A stretch of DNA of 37,415 nt, taken from assembly GCA_017304475.1 (NCBI GenBank), contig JAFKKV010000051.1:1-37415 (forward strand). Reading direction: 5' to 3'. The notes below the pieces were generated by a model. The model saw only the letters and a program-made list of their open reading frames with translations. It did no database searches and had not been told where the DNA came from. Position numbers and translations under genes: made by a program. The stretch is from Hyphomicrobiales bacterium. GTDB taxonomy: Bacteria > Pseudomonadota > Alphaproteobacteria > Rhizobiales > Phreatobacteraceae. Below, in pieces: positions 16,733-25,675 of the stretch. Position 1 is the first letter of the stretch, and each line of letters begins with the position of its first letter.

Positions 16733-17416
16733 TCAGAGCGCAGGGGCAGTGTTCGTCGCCATCCAGATGACGTGCTTGGCGCCGCCGCGCGAACCATTGG
16801 CGCGGACGCGCAGGTCCTCCACGGCGAAGCCGGCCTTGCGCAGCCTTTGGGTGAAGGCCTGGTCGGGCGCCGAGGACCAGACGGACAGGATGCCGCCGGG
16901 GCGCAGAGCCTTGCGGGCGACCGCGAGGCCCCGCAAGGTGTAGAGCCCGTCATTGGTCTGCCGGCTCAGGCCTTCCGGGCCGTTGTCGACATCCAGCAGG
17001 ATGGCGTCATAGACCGCCGCGCTCGCGCCGATGAGGTCGCCGACATCGGCCGCGCGCAGGTCCACGCGGGGATCGGTCAGGCTGCCGGCGAAGATCTCGG
17101 CCATCGGACCGCGGGCCCAGGCGATGACCGCCGGCACCAGTTCGGCGACGGTGACGTGGCCGTCGGTTCCGAGCTGGCCAAGCGCCGCGCGCAAGGTGAA
17201 ACCCATGCCGAGCCCGCCGATCAGCAGGCGCAGCCCCGTCCGGCCCGCCAGGCGGTCGAGCGCCAGGGTGGCCAGCGCCTGTTCCGAGCCGCTGAGGCGG
17301 CTGTTCATCAGCTCGTTATTGCCCAGCATGATCGAGAACTCGGCGCCGCGCTTGAACAGGCGCAGTTCGCCGCCGCCCGGAATGGACGCGGTGTCGAGCA
17401 ATTGCCTGGGAATCAC
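16733..17416 (-). CDS. Spermidine synthase-like (SAM-fold) protein
   Basis: A 227-residue protein from a GTG start at 17416, preceded by GGAGAG. That start gives 'VIPRQLLDTASIPGGGELRLF', which looks like the natural N-terminus; the frame is open further up to 17590 but reads as low-complexity Arg/Pro. The Rossmann-type nucleotide motif is 'LLIGGLGMGFTLRAAL', followed by 'VTVAELVPAVIAWA', 'DAILLDVDNGPEGL' and 'LRPGGILSVWSSAPD'. This is the spermidine synthase fold without the usual N-terminal domain. It may be an aminopropyltransferase or methyltransferase relative of unknown substrate. It stands alone. Confidence 0.8.
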   Translation of the reverse strand: MIPRQLLDTASIPGGGELRLFKRGAEFSIMLGNNELMNSRLSGSEQALATLALDRLAGRTGLRLLIGGLGMGFTLRAALGQLGTDGHVTVAELVPAVIAWARGPMAEIFAGSLTDPRVDLRAADVGDLIGASAAVYDAILLDVDNGPEGLSRQTNDGLYTLRGLAVARKALRPGGILSVWSSAPDQAFTQRLRKAGFAVEDLRVRANGSRGGAKHVIWMATNTAPAL

Positions 17417-17658
17417 GATCGGGCTCTCCGGTTTGGGCGACGGATCGCCTTCGCATAACCCGGGCGGAACGATCGGGCCAGCACGTGGCCCGGCAGGGGA
17501 GCGTCTCATGGGCCGGCGCCGCGGCGCCGGGGCCGGCCGCCTCGTGCCGGACGATGTGGCGGCGAGAGCATTCCCGGCTCCGCCCGGCACAGGCGTGAAA
17601 CATGGTGCGCCTAGAGCGGGAGGGCTCTGAACAGCCAGGGCTCAGCCCAGGATGTCCC

Positions 17659-18033
17659 ATGCCCACCGGTCTTCTGCTTCGTTCCGCCGCCCTCCTCATG
17701 TTGGTGGCGATGCTCACTTCGGGTTCGGGCGTCCAAGCCGCGGCGCGGCCGGTGAAGCCGGCCGAGGTTGCCGGCGCCATGGCCTATCTGCTGCGTATCC
17801 GCGACGGGGCCTGCCCCGGCATCACCTTCGATCCCTTCCTCATGTCGAAGATGATCGATCCGGCGGGGCTCTCCGTCGAGGCCGTCAGGCGTCGCTTTCC
17901 CGGCGAATTCGATCGCAGCTATGCCGAGGCGCGCTCGCGCATCGCCGCGGAAAACCTGCAGGCCTATTGCTGGGTGATCCGGTCGCTGTTCGGCCGGACG
18001 CCGGGCGAATTTCCCGGCCTGGTGTTTCACTGA
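17659..18033 (+). CDS. Small exported protein of unknown function
   Basis: A 124-residue protein. The ATG at 17659 has AGGAT about seven bases upstream. The N-terminus 'LLLRSAALLMLVAMLTSG' ending in 'VQA' is a good Sec signal peptide, cleaved near residue 28. The mature part has two Cys, in 'DGACPGITFDPF' and 'LQAYCWVIRSLFG', which could form one disulfide in the periplasm. It ends in 'FPGLVFH'. I do not recognise a family. It stands alone, convergent with the chemoreceptor gene. Confidence 0.7.
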   Translation: MPTGLLLRSAALLMLVAMLTSGSGVQAAARPVKPAEVAGAMAYLLRIRDGACPGITFDPFLMSKMIDPAGLSVEAVRRRFPGEFDRSYAEARSRIAAENLQAYCWVIRSLFGRTPGEFPGLVFH

Positions 18034-18081
18034 AGCGCGGCTCTCTGCATCACGCAGCGCGTCGCGCGAGCCCGTCTACCG

Positions 18082-18121
18082 GGAAAAAGGGAAGGGGGCG
18101 GCGATCGTCGCGGCCCCCTTC
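18082..18121 (-). terminator. Intrinsic terminator for the chemoreceptor gene
   Basis: GAAGGGGGC (18091-18099) and GCCCCCTTC (18113-18121) form a perfect 9-bp stem. Read on the minus strand it is followed by CCTTTTTCCC, giving a T-tract. It lies 20 bp past the chemoreceptor stop. In the other direction it could also end the small exported gene, though without a T-run. Confidence 0.75.
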
Positions 18122-18140
18122 GGCAAAGCCTGAAGGCCGG

Positions 18141-19622
18141 TCAGCGTGCCAGCACGCTGGCCGCTTCGCGGGTGGTCGATACCGCCTGGGAAACCTGTGT
18201 CACGGCTGCCGAAATGCCGGTCATGTTGTCGGAGATGTCGGCGACGGCGCGGGCCGCGCTCTGCATGTTGTCCGACATGTCGCGGGTGACCGCGCTCTGC
18301 TCCTCGACCGAGGCGGCGGTCGCGATGACGTTGTTGCGCATGATCTCGACCTCGCCGCGGATCGATTCCAGCGCGTTGACCACCTCGCTCGATATGGTCT
18401 GCAAGCCATTGATTTCCGAGCCGATCTGTTCGGTGGCTTTGGCAGCCTGGTTCGCCAGGTTCTTGACCTCGGCGGCGACCACCGCGAAGCCGCGCCCGGC
18501 TTCGCCCGCCCGGGCGGATTCGATGGTGGCGTTGAGCGCCAGCAGGTTGATCTGCCCCGCGATATTGTTGATCAGCCCGACAATGCCGCCCATGGCGCTG
18601 GCGGCCTCCGAGAGCTTCTTGGCGAAAGTGCCGGCGGCGTGGGTTTGTTCCAGCGCGCTGTCGGTTGCGGTCTGCGACTTTGCCATGCTCTGCGAGATCT
18701 CGACCACCGAGGCGGCAAGCTCTTCCGCCGCCGCCGCCATGGTCTGGACATTGCCGCGCGTCGCCTCGGCGACCTGGGCGGCTGAGCTCGATTCATGGGT
18801 CGAGCGTGCCACAGCCTGGTCGATCTCGCTGAAATTCTGGTCGATCATCTGCCTGAGCTTGGCCAGCAGCTGGATCTGTTGGGTGATGTCGGTGGCGAAT
18901 TTCACCACCTTGTAGGGCCGTCCGGCGGCGTCGAAGATCGGGTTATAGGAGGCCTCGATCCAGATCTCCCTGCCGCCCTTGCCGATCCGCTTATACTGAG
19001 CCGCCTGGTATTCGCCGCGCTTCAGCGCCTCCCAGAACTGCCGGTATTCCGAGCTTGACCGGGTGGCCGGCTCGACGAACATGGAATGGTGCTCGCCCTT
19101 GATCTCGCCGAGCGAATAGCCGACCGCGCCCAGGAAATTGGCGTTGGCATCGAGGATCTTGCCGTCGAGGGTGAATTCGATCACCGCCTGCGCCTTGCGG
19201 ATGGCGGCGACCTGGCCGGCGCGATCGGCGTCCTCGGCCTTCTGCTGGGTGATATCGGTGGCGAATTTCACCACCTTGAAGGGCTTCTTGTCGCGGCCGA
19301 GCAGCGGATTGTAGGAGGCCTCGATCCAGATTTCCTTGCCGCCCTTGCCGACGCGCTTGAACTGGGCGGCCTGGAATTCGCCGGCGCGCAGCCTGCTCCA
19401 GAAGTCGCGATATTCGGCGCTGTCCCTATAGGCCGGCTCGACGAACATGCTGTGATGTTTTCCCGCGATTTCGGGCAGCGTATAGCCGACGGTCGTCAGG
19501 AAATTCTCATTGGCAACCAGAATGTTCCCGGCGAGGTCGAATTCGATCACGGCCTGAGCGCGATCCAAAGCCGACAGCTTTGCTTCGATCTCCTGGTTTT
19601 TCTTCGATCCTAGATTGAACAT
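18141..19622 (-). CDS. Soluble methyl-accepting chemotaxis protein with two PAS domains (BdlA-like)
   Basis: A 493-residue chemoreceptor with no membrane segment. Two similar PAS/PAC domains lie at about 20-127 and 142-249. They share 'AQAVIEF', 'HHSMFVEPA', 'GKGG.EIWIEASYNP' and 'KVVKFATDITQQ', so they come from an internal duplication. The C-terminal signalling hairpin has its tip near 'AGEAGRGFAVVAAEVKNLA', flanked by long coiled-coil helices. The layout matches BdlA of Pseudomonas aeruginosa, which controls biofilm dispersal, and aerotaxis-type soluble receptors. PAS ligands may be haem, flavin or none. The start at 19622 gives the usual short 'MFNLGSKK' lead; an upstream ATG at 19715 is less likely. 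No che genes are adjacent. Confidence 0.9.
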   Translation of the reverse strand: MFNLGSKKNQEIEAKLSALDRAQAVIEFDLAGNILVANENFLTTVGYTLPEIAGKHHSMFVEPAYRDSAEYRDFWSRLRAGEFQAAQFKRVGKGGKEIWIEASYNPLLGRDKKPFKVVKFATDITQQKAEDADRAGQVAAIRKAQAVIEFTLDGKILDANANFLGAVGYSLGEIKGEHHSMFVEPATRSSSEYRQFWEALKRGEYQAAQYKRIGKGGREIWIEASYNPIFDAAGRPYKVVKFATDITQQIQLLAKLRQMIDQNFSEIDQAVARSTHESSSAAQVAEATRGNVQTMAAAAEELAASVVEISQSMAKSQTATDSALEQTHAAGTFAKKLSEAASAMGGIVGLINNIAGQINLLALNATIESARAGEAGRGFAVVAAEVKNLANQAAKATEQIGSEINGLQTISSEVVNALESIRGEVEIMRNNVIATAASVEEQSAVTRDMSDNMQSAARAVADISDNMTGISAAVTQVSQAVSTTREAASVLAR

Positions 19623-20050
19623 ATCTGGCCCCGCGCCGCAGAAAGGTGAGTATGCTCCATGAGGGCCGGCCCGAAGCTGCAGGTCCGGTCGATTCGTACT
19701 TTCAAGTTTCACCAAAGTTGTATCTTCTGTTTAATAAGTTGTTACTCAGAGTAGTACTGCCTATGCTTACGTAACGTAATTATTGATCGATTGCAGGATG
19801 GGAAAATTCGGCGCTCCAGCGATTATTTGGAAAAAATGGCGCGCCTTCGGCCTTGCTCGCCGGCCGCGGTCGCGCGCTGTCGCCGGTCGCGCGGGGCTTC
19901 CATCGGAAATTGCATAGGTGCGGAAATGCATCCCGGCGAGGACAGGCCATGGCGTGGGGCAGTGCGAGGATCGCCTTTGCCGTCGCCAGGCATGGTTCGC
20001 CTGGTGCCGCGGCGCGCCCGCCAGGCCCCCCGCCCACCGCCAGCCGTCCC
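19623..20050. other. AT-rich intergenic region upstream of the chemoreceptor
   Basis: A 428-bp gap between the cupin stop and the chemoreceptor start. Bases about 19700-19860 are much richer in A/T than the rest of the window and probably hold the chemoreceptor promoter. It includes TTACGTAACGTAA at about 19768-19780, a near-palindrome. No convincing gene was seen on either strand. Confidence 0.4.
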
Positions 20051-20482
20051 TCAGGCATCTCCGGGTGGGTTCTTGGCGAACCAGTCCGCGATGGCCGGCA
20101 TATTCGGTTCGAACCCGCCGGGGATCCAGATATTCAGTACGCCGGCCTTCTCGGCGCCGCGGTTCTCGAAGTCGTGGGTCGTGCCGCCGGGGATCAGCAC
20201 GAAGGCGCCCTTGCGCGCATCGATCCAGCGCTCGCCGACCAGAATGCTCATGGTCCCCGCGACGACGTAGAACATGTCGTCTTCCGGATGGGCATGCGCG
20301 CCCGGTCCCTTGGTATGAGGCTCGAGCCACCATTCGGAAATGCAGCAGCTGTTCCGCGTCTCTTCGCCATCGGCCTTGAACACCGCGCCGATGCGGCCCA
20401 TCGGGTAGCTGCGACCGGCGCCCGGCTCCAGAATGACCGGGGATCTCATGACGGGTGATTGTGGGGTGCGGTCGTCCTGCAT
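20051..20482 (-). CDS. Cupin-domain protein
   Basis: A 143-residue single-domain beta-barrel cupin. The first cupin motif is 'PGAHAHPEDDMFYVVAG', supplying two His and a Glu-like acidic residue for metal binding. The second is 'GAFVLIPGGTTHDFENRG', with a further His. The ATG at 20482 has GAAGGACG upstream; an extension to 20545 is open but less likely. The gene could encode a small dioxygenase, isomerase or ligand-binding protein. Cupins of this size are too diverse to name a reaction. It stands before the GyrI-like gene on the same strand, with 127 bp between them. Confidence 0.8.
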   Translation of the reverse strand: MQDDRTPQSPVMRSPVILEPGAGRSYPMGRIGAVFKADGEETRNSCCISEWWLEPHTKGPGAHAHPEDDMFYVVAGTMSILVGERWIDARKGAFVLIPGGTTHDFENRGAEKAGVLNIWIPGGFEPNMPAIADWFAKNPPGDA

Positions 20483-20609
20483 GGCTGTGGCGTCCTTCTC
20501 GCTGACGACCGGGCAGGCATCGCTGCCCGATCTTTTCGCAGGCACGCCGGTATCTAGCGCGAAGGTTGGCCGGATCCAGACCCGGCGGCGGGCGGCGTTC
20601 GCCCCACGG

Positions 20610-21077
20610 TCACGCCAGGAGCGCGTGGACCCAGGTCTCCTGCCTGGTGGGGTCGTCGCTCATGTCGCCATAGATCTCCCAGTTGATGCCGGCGGGCTTC
20701 AATCCCTCCTTGGCGCACCAGGCGAAGAGCGTCTGCCAGGCGCCGGGGAGCCCGTCGAAGGGCCCGACGAGCAGGAAGCGCGCGACCCGCCCGGCCGGCA
20801 GCGCCGAGGCGACGACATCGCCGACCGGCTCGAAGGCGTGCGACACCACCACGCCCGGCTCCATGTCGAGCCGGCCGTCCGCCGAAGGGCGCCAGAGCGT
20901 GCAACTGGCGCCGACCGGCCCGACATCCAGCGATTTCAGGGCGGCGTCGATCTTGCGCCGCGACGAGCGCTGCGCATCCGGGATCTCGGCCATCGGCACG
21001 ACGGCTTTGACGACGGCCGTGATCTGGCGCTCGACCGTCACGATGCTGCATTCACCAGGCTTGCTCATGCTTGTCAC
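20610..21077 (-). CDS. GyrI-like small-molecule-binding domain protein
   Basis: A 155-residue protein. A GTG start at 21077 is preferred because GAGGAG (21084-21089) lies six bases upstream; the ATG three codons later is too far from it. The pattern 'VERQITAVVKAVVPM', 'EPGVVVSHAFEP', 'GRVARFLLVGPFDGLPGAWQTLFAWC', 'PAGINWEIYGDMSDDP' matches the GyrI/AraC effector-binding fold as a stand-alone domain (the third motif is split as GRVARFLLVGPFDGL and PGAWQTLFAWC). Such proteins bind or hydrolyse small cationic or xenobiotic compounds. No DNA-binding domain is attached. Function unknown. Confidence 0.75.
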   Translation of the reverse strand: MTSMSKPGECSIVTVERQITAVVKAVVPMAEIPDAQRSSRRKIDAALKSLDVGPVGASCTLWRPSADGRLDMEPGVVVSHAFEPVGDVVASALPAGRVARFLLVGPFDGLPGAWQTLFAWCAKEGLKPAGINWEIYGDMSDDPTRQETWVHALLA

Positions 21078-21647
21078 GGCGGGCTCCTCATGCGGTGGCA
21101 TCGGGCTTGATCGCGATGATCCGCGATGTCCCGAGGACGAACGAGCCGATGGCGATCCGACACGAGGATCGAAAATTTTCGGAGCCTCGCAGCGCCGAGC
21201 CCCGCAGATCCACCAGCCTCCGGAACACCGGAAAGGTCCGCCCGATATGATCGCGCATGGCTCGCTCGGCGTCCAACCGGAGGGGATCACGCCGGTGGCG
21301 ACGAGAACTTTCGTTGCTTCGGAGGTTCGCCGTTGCAACGAGGTGGTCGACAAGACCGGCATCGAGAGGTTGTGAGCCGGGAACCGGTCGGGTTGCAGGA
21401 AAGCCTGCAGAACAGGTCAACCGCCAGGTCCGCTCCTCAGGTGAATCTGAATCGGATTGCGAGCGGAAAAATAGAGACGAGGCAATATCTTGTGGCGGAG
21501 CCGTGAATCGACGAGGCAAGTCGTGAAGGTCCGGCCATAAGCGATTGACCGGCCTTGCCGGCCGGTTGTGCCGCGGCGATAGTCCGCCATCGAGAGCGGC
21601 GAGCCGGGGTTGTCGCCCCGCCATCGGCGCCCGTCAGGGAGGCTGGC
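21078..21647. other. 570-bp intergenic region, no gene recognised
   Basis: Open frames exist on both strands, but none has a convincing start, codon bias or recognisable domain, and several overlap one another. Codon use is less regular than in neighbours and the stretch 21430-21540 is somewhat AT-richer. It likely holds the promoters of the two divergent genes and possibly decayed coding sequence. Confidence 0.4.
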
Positions 21648-22721
21648 ATGAGGGTGGTGAATGTGCTGCGCCGCGCGGTCGCGGCGTTGGTTTTGTCGTT
21701 GGTCGGCTTCGCGGCGATGGCGGCCGATTATCCCGCGCCGAAACAGGGCGTCTTCGTCGCCCGCGACTTTCGCTTCCACACCGGCGAGATCATGCCCGAG
21801 CTTCGGCTCGGCTACGTCACGATCGGTGCGCCCAGCGGCGAGCCGGTGTTGATCCTGCACGGCACCGCGGGCTCCGCCGCCGGCATGCTCAATCCGGCTT
21901 TCGCCGGCGAATTGTTCGGCCCGGGCCAGCCGCTCGACGCCGGCAAATATTTCATCATCCTGCCGGACGCGATCGGCGCCGGCACCTCGTCCAAGCCGTC
22001 GGACGGCCTGCGCGCCCGTTTCCCGGCCTATAATTACGACGACATGGTGCAGGCTCAATATCGCCTGGTCACCGAGGGCCTGGGGGTGCGCCGCCTGCGC
22101 CTGGTGCTGGGCAATTCGATGGGCGGCATGCACAGCTGGATCTGGGGCGTGACCTATCCGGATTTCATGGATGCCCTGGTGCCCATGGCCTCCCAGCCGA
22201 CCGCGATGGCAAGCCGCAACTGGATCATGCGCCGCCTGATCATCGATGCCGTGCGCAACGACCCAGACTGGAACAACGGCAATTACACCACCCAGCCGCG
22301 GGCCTTGAGGGTGGCCAATGTGTTTTTCGGCATTGCCACCAGCGGCGGCAGCCTCGCCTATCAAAAGGCGGCACCTACCAGCACGCTTGCCGACAAGCTG
22401 CTGGACGAGCGGCTGGCGGCGCCCTTCACGGCGGATGCCAACGACTTCCTCTACCAGTGGGAATCCTCGCGCGACTACAATCCGTCGCCCGGCCTCGACC
22501 GTATCAAGGCGCAATTGCTGGCCATCAATTCCGCCGATGACGAGCGCAACCCGCCGGAAACCGGCATCATGGAGCGCGAACTGGCACGGATCGGCAATGC
22601 CCGGCTCTACCTGATCCCGGCGAGCGAGGAGACGCGCGGCCACGGCACCACCGGCATGGCCAGGTTCTGGAAACAGCAATTGCAGGACTTCCTGCGGGCG
22701 GTACCGCGGCGGGCCATGTAG
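21648..22721 (+). CDS. Exported MetX-like alpha/beta hydrolase
   Basis: A 357-residue alpha/beta-hydrolase of the homoserine O-acetyltransferase (MetX)-like family. Start at 21648 has GGGAGG just upstream. A signal peptide covers residues 1-26 ('AALVLSLVGFAAMA'). The nucleophile Ser157 lies in 'LGNSMGGMHSW', the acid is in 'NSADDERNPPE' (Asp297 or 298), and His332 in 'ETRGHGT'. The oxyanion region is 'LILHGTAGSA'. Real MetX enzymes are cytoplasmic, so the signal peptide points to a periplasmic hydrolase or acyltransferase with another substrate. It stands alone before the M16 peptidase pair. Confidence 0.87.
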   Translation: MRVVNVLRRAVAALVLSLVGFAAMAADYPAPKQGVFVARDFRFHTGEIMPELRLGYVTIGAPSGEPVLILHGTAGSAAGMLNPAFAGELFGPGQPLDAGKYFIILPDAIGAGTSSKPSDGLRARFPAYNYDDMVQAQYRLVTEGLGVRRLRLVLGNSMGGMHSWIWGVTYPDFMDALVPMASQPTAMASRNWIMRRLIIDAVRNDPDWNNGNYTTQPRALRVANVFFGIATSGGSLAYQKAAPTSTLADKLLDERLAAPFTADANDFLYQWESSRDYNPSPGLDRIKAQLLAINSADDERNPPETGIMERELARIGNARLYLIPASEETRGHGTTGMARFWKQQLQDFLRAVPRRAM

Positions 22722-22895
22722 CGCGGCCTTTCGGTGGCCGCCGCCAAGGAAACAAGGACCACGGGTTGTCGCGGTCGTGATTGTGGCCCGGATGACTCGC
22801 GGTCACTGCGGTGCTTTGATGACGTTCGGCCCGCTGCTCGCAAGGGAGAGCGGGCCGGGGCTGGCATCCGACCGAACGCTCCGGGGACGACCAAG

Positions 22896-24239
22896 ATGCC
22901 TGGCCTGCGAATCCTGCTCCTCGTCTTGACCGTGCTGACGCTGGCCACGGCCCGGCCGGCCGCTGCCGCCGAGCGGCAGATCGCCGATCGCGTGTTCCTG
23001 GTCAGCGACGCCAAGGCGCGTTTCATCCAGTTCCAGATGATCGTTCTCGCCGGCTGCGCCGACGAGGCCGGCAATGACTGCCGGGGCATCGCCCACTACC
23101 TCGAGCACCTCGTGCTGGTCGGCCGCAATGCCGAGCATCGTGATGCCGCGCTCCGGTTCTTCGCCGACGGCATGTCGAACGGTTGGACGACGTCGAGGAT
23201 CACCGGCTATGTCCACCGCTACCCGGCCGATGCGCCTGATGCGGCCGAGCGGCTGGACCGGCTGTTCGCCTTTTATGCGGCCCGGCTCGGTGGTTTCGAG
23301 ATCACGCCGCAGGATGCGCTGCGCGAGCGCAATGTGGTGCTGCAGGAATATAACTGGCGCGTCGGTGCCAATCCCTTCTCGCCGGTCTGGCAGGAGGTCA
23401 CGGGCTTTCTTTATCCCGGCCATCCGCTCGGCCAATGGACCATCGGTTCGCCGGCATCGATCGCGGCGCTGACCTCGGACGACGCCCGGGCATACCTCGC
23501 CGCCTGGTATCGCCGGTCCAATGTCTATTTTCTCGTCACCGGTCCGGTCGACGAGGATCTGCTGCGCCGGACCGCGGCGAAATATCTGGCGCCGCTCGAT
23601 CCCGCCGCGCCGCCGGCCCGTCCCTGGCTCGGCCGAAGGCCCGACCTGACGCCGGCCAGCCGGGTTTTCCTGAAGGAGGACCGGCGGATTGCGACCGTCA
23701 CGGTTGCGATCGGCCGTGCGGTGCCCTTTGTCGAGCAGGATCCGGTCAAGACGCTGGCGGCGGGCACGCTGATCACCCAGTTCCTGTCGAGCAAGCTTTC
23801 CGGCAGTCCGCACAGCCGGCTGGTCGAGCAGGATGCCGTGGCATCGGCCATTCGCAATGTCAGCTTCGAGCGGGTGATGGACGGCGTGCTGCAGATCGGA
23901 TTGGCCGGGACCCCCGAACCGGATGTCGGCCGCGATCGGCTGGCGGACGCGCTGCGAACCTATCTGCGCGACCTCGCGAGCCGGGGTATCGACGAGCCGA
24001 CGCTCGATCGGCTGAAGCGGCGCTATGCGATGCGTGACAAGATCGAGCTCGACGACCCCCAGACCGCTCCCGGGCGCCTGATCAACTGGCTCGGCTATCC
24101 CTTGCCCTACGAGCGGCTGGCCGATCTGGCGCCGGCGGTTGCAAGCCTCAAGCCCGATGAGGTCAATGCGCTGCTGCGCGCCACGACCGCCGAGGGGCGC
24201 GAGGCAACCGTCATCTTCGCACCCGCGGGGACGCAATGA
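22896..24239 (+). CDS. M16 family zinc peptidase, catalytic partner
   Basis: A 447-residue exported peptidase. The ATG at 22896 has GGGGACG upstream and starts a signal peptide ('ILLLVLTVLTLATA...AAA', cleaved near 25). The inverted zinc motif HxxEH is His67-Tyr-Leu-Glu70-His71, with the third zinc ligand likely Glu151 in 'RNVVLQEY'. The C-terminal M16 domain follows ('VTVAIGRAVPF', 'TLITQFLSSKLSGS'). Its stop overlaps the next gene's start as ATGA. Together they likely form a periplasmic heterodimer, like the mitochondrial processing peptidase and known bacterial M16 pairs. Substrate is unknown, probably short peptides. Confidence 0.9.
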   Translation: MPGLRILLLVLTVLTLATARPAAAAERQIADRVFLVSDAKARFIQFQMIVLAGCADEAGNDCRGIAHYLEHLVLVGRNAEHRDAALRFFADGMSNGWTTSRITGYVHRYPADAPDAAERLDRLFAFYAARLGGFEITPQDALRERNVVLQEYNWRVGANPFSPVWQEVTGFLYPGHPLGQWTIGSPASIAALTSDDARAYLAAWYRRSNVYFLVTGPVDEDLLRRTAAKYLAPLDPAAPPARPWLGRRPDLTPASRVFLKEDRRIATVTVAIGRAVPFVEQDPVKTLAAGTLITQFLSSKLSGSPHSRLVEQDAVASAIRNVSFERVMDGVLQIGLAGTPEPDVGRDRLADALRTYLRDLASRGIDEPTLDRLKRRYAMRDKIELDDPQTAPGRLINWLGYPLPYERLADLAPAVASLKPDEVNALLRATTAEGREATVIFAPAGTQ

Positions 24240-25675
24240 TGGCTGTCCGGTTCATGGCGCTGATCACGGGGATGAAACGGGAAAGCCGGTTTGGCCGGTT
24301 TGTCGGCCCGCTGCTGGCGCTCGTCGTCCTGGCCTGTGCACTGCCCGCCGGGCCGGCTTCGGCGCGCGGCTTCGGCATCACCGACGCGCCGACGGCCCAG
24401 GGCATAAGGCTGGTCCATCTGCCGCTCGTCGGCGAGACGGCGCAGGCCCTGACCTTCTTCTGGCGCGACCGGCATGCGCTGCACAGCCCTGAGACCATCG
24501 GCCTGCTGCGGCTGGCGCCCCGGCTGCTGGTTGCCGGCGGGGCCGGGCCGTTCGATGGCGGCGCGCTGGAAGAGGAATTCAAGGACCTGGGCGCCACCGT
24601 CGCCTTCAGGCGCACCATCGCCTTCACGCTCGGCGAGCTGAGCGGGCCGGCGGAGACCACCGCCCAGGCGGCGCGCCTGCTGCGGTTGATGCTGATGGAG
24701 CCGCGTTTGCCGGCGCGCCATCTGGCGCGGCTCAAGCGCGAGGTGATCAGCGCCGCCAGGGCGCAGAGCGAAGCCGCCGAACCGCTCGCGGCCGATGCGC
24801 TCGTGCGGCTCTTGGCGGGCGACCATCCGCTCGTCTCCGCGCTCACCATGGAGCCGCCTTCGGTGGTCGACGCGGTTTCGCTCGCCGATATCGAGGCCTG
24901 GCGCAAGGCGGTGCTCGCCCGGGACAATCTGGTCGTGGTGGCGGCCGGCCCGCTCGATCGCGCGGCGGTGGCCGCCCTGGTCGACGAAACCTTCGGCGGC
25001 CTGCCGGCGACCGCCGAGCTGAAGCCCGTGGTCCCGTTCGAGCCGCTGCGGCCATTGCGCACCATCGCCATCGAGCGGCCGGTGGCGCAGTCGGTGATCG
25101 CCGCCGGCCAGGCGACCGACTGGAACGCCACATCGGAGCGGCCGGCGCGCGATATCGCTGTCACCGTGCTCGGGCGGGGAGGGGCCTCGCGCCTGTGGCG
25201 TGCGGTCAGGGAGCGCCTCGGCGCTTCCTATGGCGCGGAAGCCGCCATCGGCCCGCTCAGCCGCGGGCACTATCGGCTGATGATGCGCAGTTCGGTCGCC
25301 ACCGGCCGCACCGCCGACGCGCTGGCCGCGATGCGCCAGGAATTCGAGCGGTTCCTCGCCGAGGGCGTCAGGCCGGACGAGGTCGAGCCGGTCAAGACGC
25401 GGATCGTCGCCGAATTCGCCGAGGCCATGCGCCGCTCCAACAGCGCCGCCGGCCGCATTCGCGCCGCGCTGCTCGATGGGCAAGGTCCGGATGATCTCGA
25501 TGCCTATGCCGCGCGCGTCGGCGCGGTGACGGCCGGCGAGGTCAACGCGCTGATCGCCAAACACCTGTCCAACCGGCTGGTCGTCATCGTGGTGACCCCG
25601 TCGGCCGCGGGCCTCGGCGCCGACTGCGTGGTGAAGTCGCTGCCCGAGGTCGCGCGCTGTCCGGCGAGCGATTAG
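24236..25675 (+). CDS. M16 family peptidase-like protein, non-catalytic partner
   Basis: A 479-residue protein with an N-terminal hydrophobic export signal ('FVGPLLALVVLACALPAGPASA') (22 residues listed only to mark it: core LLALVVLACAL). It shares the M16 fold ('ARLLRLMLMEPRLPARHLARLKREV', core RLPARHLARLKREV; 'VLGRGGASRLWRAVRERLGASYG', core GRGGASRLWRAVRE). The HxxEH zinc motif is absent: the equivalent segment has 'HALHSPETIGLLRLAP'. It is therefore the likely regulatory or structural half of the heterodimer with the preceding gene, to which it is coupled by ATGA. Its stop codon overlaps the stop of the convergent MATE gene. Confidence 0.88.
   Translation: MMAVRFMALITGMKRESRFGRFVGPLLALVVLACALPAGPASARGFGITDAPTAQGIRLVHLPLVGETAQALTFFWRDRHALHSPETIGLLRLAPRLLVAGGAGPFDGGALEEEFKDLGATVAFRRTIAFTLGELSGPAETTAQAARLLRLMLMEPRLPARHLARLKREVISAARAQSEAAEPLAADALVRLLAGDHPLVSALTMEPPSVVDAVSLADIEAWRKAVLARDNLVVVAAGPLDRAAVAALVDETFGGLPATAELKPVVPFEPLRPLRTIAIERPVAQSVIAAGQATDWNATSERPARDIAVTVLGRGGASRLWRAVRERLGASYGAEAAIGPLSRGHYRLMMRSSVATGRTADALAAMRQEFERFLAEGVRPDEVEPVKTRIVAEFAEAMRRSNSAAGRIRAALLDGQGPDDLDAYAARVGAVTAGEVNALIAKHLSNRLVVIVVTPSAAGLGADCVVKSLPEVARCPASD

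Noticed and set aside
21088..21624. Open frames on both strands in the 570-bp gap
   Set aside because: No good start sites, no domains and uneven codon use. Decayed coding sequence is possible but not supported.
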